Source: Acephala macrosclerotiorum (taxonomy: Eukaryota > Ascomycota > Leotiomycetes > Helotiales > Mollisiaceae). From it: 42,623 nt of DNA. The translations under genes were made by a program, and so were the position numbers. Shown piece by piece: positions 40,561-42,623 of the stretch (the stretch's first letter is position 1; each line of letters opens with the position of its first letter). The stretch spans positions 6,700-49,322 of the forward strand of contig MU119547.1 of NCBI GenBank assembly GCA_014904845.1. The letters are read 5' to 3'. The notes below the pieces were generated by a model. That model ran no database searches and had not been told where the DNA came from. It worked only from the letters and a program-made list of their open reading frames with translations.

Positions 40561-42623
40561 ATTATACAGCTATTGCGTAATATAACCTATTTTTAAAAAG
40601 CATTATTCGATAAATTATTCGATTAAATACTTTGTAATTAATTTTAATTTATAATATAAAAATAATTATTATAATTAATTTAATTTAATAATAATAAATT
40701 AAATAATATAATATAATAATATAAAATTAAAATTTTAAATAATTTTAATTAAATTTATTAATAATATTTTAATAATATAATTTTATAATTTTTAAATATA
40801 AAATAATAATATTTTTTTAATTTAAAATTATAATATAATAAAATATTAAAAATTAATTAAAAAATAAATATATAAATAATATTTAATTAATTTTATTTTA
40901 ATTTAATATAAAAAAATAAAATTGTTATTAAAAATATATTTATTATTATTACTATTTTAAATTATTAAATTAAATATAATTTTTTTTATTTAATATAAAT
41001 TTTATAAAAAATTATAAAAATTTTAATTTAAATATTTTATAAATATTTAAAATTTTATATTAATTTTTTTTAAATTTTACGTTTTATATTTAATTATTAT
41101 AATTAATTTAATTTAATTTTTTTTTATTTAATATATAATTTTAATTTTTTTTTAAAATATTTTTATAATTAAAATTTTTAATTAATTATTCGTTTTATTA
41201 ATCGTTCGTTTTAAAAATTAATATTAATTATTATTAAATTACGTATTATTTACGTAGTACGAGTTAATTCAATTATAGGCGAAAAATACTAAATTTAATC
41301 GAAGTATTTAAATATAATAATTTGATTAATTTATTAAAAAATATTATAATACGTAATAAATATTAAAATTTTAATTATATTACGTTTATAATTACAATTT
41401 ATTAATTAATTCAAATTGTATAAAATTTGTAAATAAATTGAAATTTAATTAAATATTATTAGTTTCAAGTTTTAAATAATTTTATTAATTTATTATTACG
41501 TAAATCAATAAAATATAATTGTATTTAATAAAAATAATAATTATAAAATTTTTTAAATATATTTTTATTTTTATTATTTTTATAATTGCATAGTTTTTAA
41601 TAAAAGTTTTAAAAAATGTTTTTTTAATAAATAATTTTTTATAATTAATTAAATTAATCGTTAAAAATAAAATATAATACGAAATATAAAAAATATTTTA
41701 TTATATTTTTAATAATAATTAAAAATTATTTTATTAAAAAAAACGTAAAATTTATATAATAATACGTAAAATTAAAATTACGTTTTTATATTAAAATTTT
41801 ATTAAAAAACGTTAAAATATATTATTTTTAATATTTAATATTTTTCGTAAAATAATTTTAATTTTATTTAAAAAAAAATATTTTTATTCGTATTAATAAA
41901 ATTAATTTAAATTTTATAATAAATTTAAATTATTAAAAATAAAATATTAATAATTATTTTAAATAAATTTATTAATTTTAAATTTTATTATATTTTTTTT
42001 ATTTAATTAATTATATAAATTATTAATATTATTATTTTTATTTATAATTATTAAATTTTAATACATTTTATTTTTTTAATAATTAAATAATTATAATATT
42101 TTTAAATATTCGTTTTAATTTATTTTTTATTATTTATTAAATTTTAAAATCGTAAAAAGTTTTTATTTTATAAAAATATATTAATATTATATTTATTTTA
42201 ATATAAAAATTATATTAAAATAAAATTATATATTAAAATTTTAATATATTATTTTATTAAATAAAAAAACGTTTAATTAAATTAATTAAAATTAAAAAAA
42301 TTATTAATATTTTAATATTAAAAAACGAATTAAATTATTTATAAATAATATATATTAATTATTTTATTAAATATAATTTAAATATAATATTTAAAATATT
42401 AAAAAAAAAAATTTCATTTTTTTTTATAAAATATTTTAATTATTTATTTAAATAATTTTTTAATAATAATATTAATAATAAAAATTTTAATTTAAAAATT
42501 AATAATTAAATAAATAAATTTATAATAAAATTAATATATTTATTTAATAAATAAATATTATTAATAAATATTTATATTTATTTTTAATTATTAATTATAT
42601 TAATAAAATAATAAAAAATAAAT
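40561..42623. repeat. Extremely AT-rich RIP-like block (right)
   Basis: No coding potential. Surviving C and G are almost all in CpG, as in 4871-7860. A slightly less degraded patch lies near 41230-41310. The block runs to the end of the window. It is probably another mutated repeat flank of the island. Confidence 0.72.

Noticed and set aside
1..42623. Telomere repeats, tRNA or rRNA genes, CRISPR arrays, intact transposase or reverse transcriptase
   Set aside because: Looked for on both strands by eye; no recognisable motif was found.

Overview
The window looks like a chromosomal segment of a filamentous ascomycete (Pezizomycotina). Genes are compact and broken by introns of about 41-76 nt with GT..AG ends and CTAAC/CTGAC-like branch points. 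Leaders are CT-rich with CACC-type start contexts. Several protein families are typical of this group: F-box proteins, an FHA-kinase, a HapB-like CCAAT factor and a Set1-like SET protein. Genus cannot be judged from the sequence alone. No rRNA, tRNA, CRISPR array or intact transposon was recognised.

Layout. Positions 1-4815 and 4871-7860 on the left, and about 40560-42623 on the right, are extremely AT-rich non-coding blocks. They look like old repeats destroyed by C-to-T mutation (RIP-like), with surviving C and G largely in CpG. A GC-normal island of about 55 bp (4816-4870) separates the two left blocks. Between the flanks lies a gene island of about 32.7 kb (7.9-40.5 kb) of normal composition. 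It holds roughly 18 supportable genes, several fragments and several minisatellites. A 165-nt run of N (15318-15482) sits inside a coding 48-bp repeat.

Genes in order: a small hypothetical protein (9109-9483); a gene remnant (9941-10207); a basic-tailed, probably nuclear protein (10396-11189, minus); an FHA-plus-kinase protein (11412-13114); a three-exon hypothetical gene (13302-13968, minus); a small membrane protein candidate (14436-14696, minus); a repeat protein with a coiled-coil tail (15027-16249); a four-exon F-box protein (16718-19443); a frameshifted PD-(D/E)xK-like protein (19512-20347, minus); a possibly myristoylated protein with a GC-AG intron (20859-22184); a Set1-like SET protein (22575-24479, minus); a HapB/NF-YA-like protein (25592-26359, minus); three unassigned multi-exon genes (27426-30613, minus); a seven-TM protein (31485-33004, minus); a stretch of weak small ORFs (33.0-35.7 kb); a three-exon hypothetical gene (35911-36743, minus); an apparently intact PD-(D/E)xK relative (37206-38255); and a four-exon F-box-like protein (38327-40306, minus).

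Taken together, the island is rich in regulatory proteins: kinase, two F-box-type adaptors, a histone-methyltransferase-like protein and a CCAAT-factor subunit. It also carries a nuclease-fold pair, and all of it is flanked by mutated heterochromatin-like DNA. This fits an accessory island carrying duplicated, diverged copies of core regulators. That they act as one system is inference only. Exon boundaries were worked out by eye from splice consensus and reading-frame phase and have not been checked against RNA.
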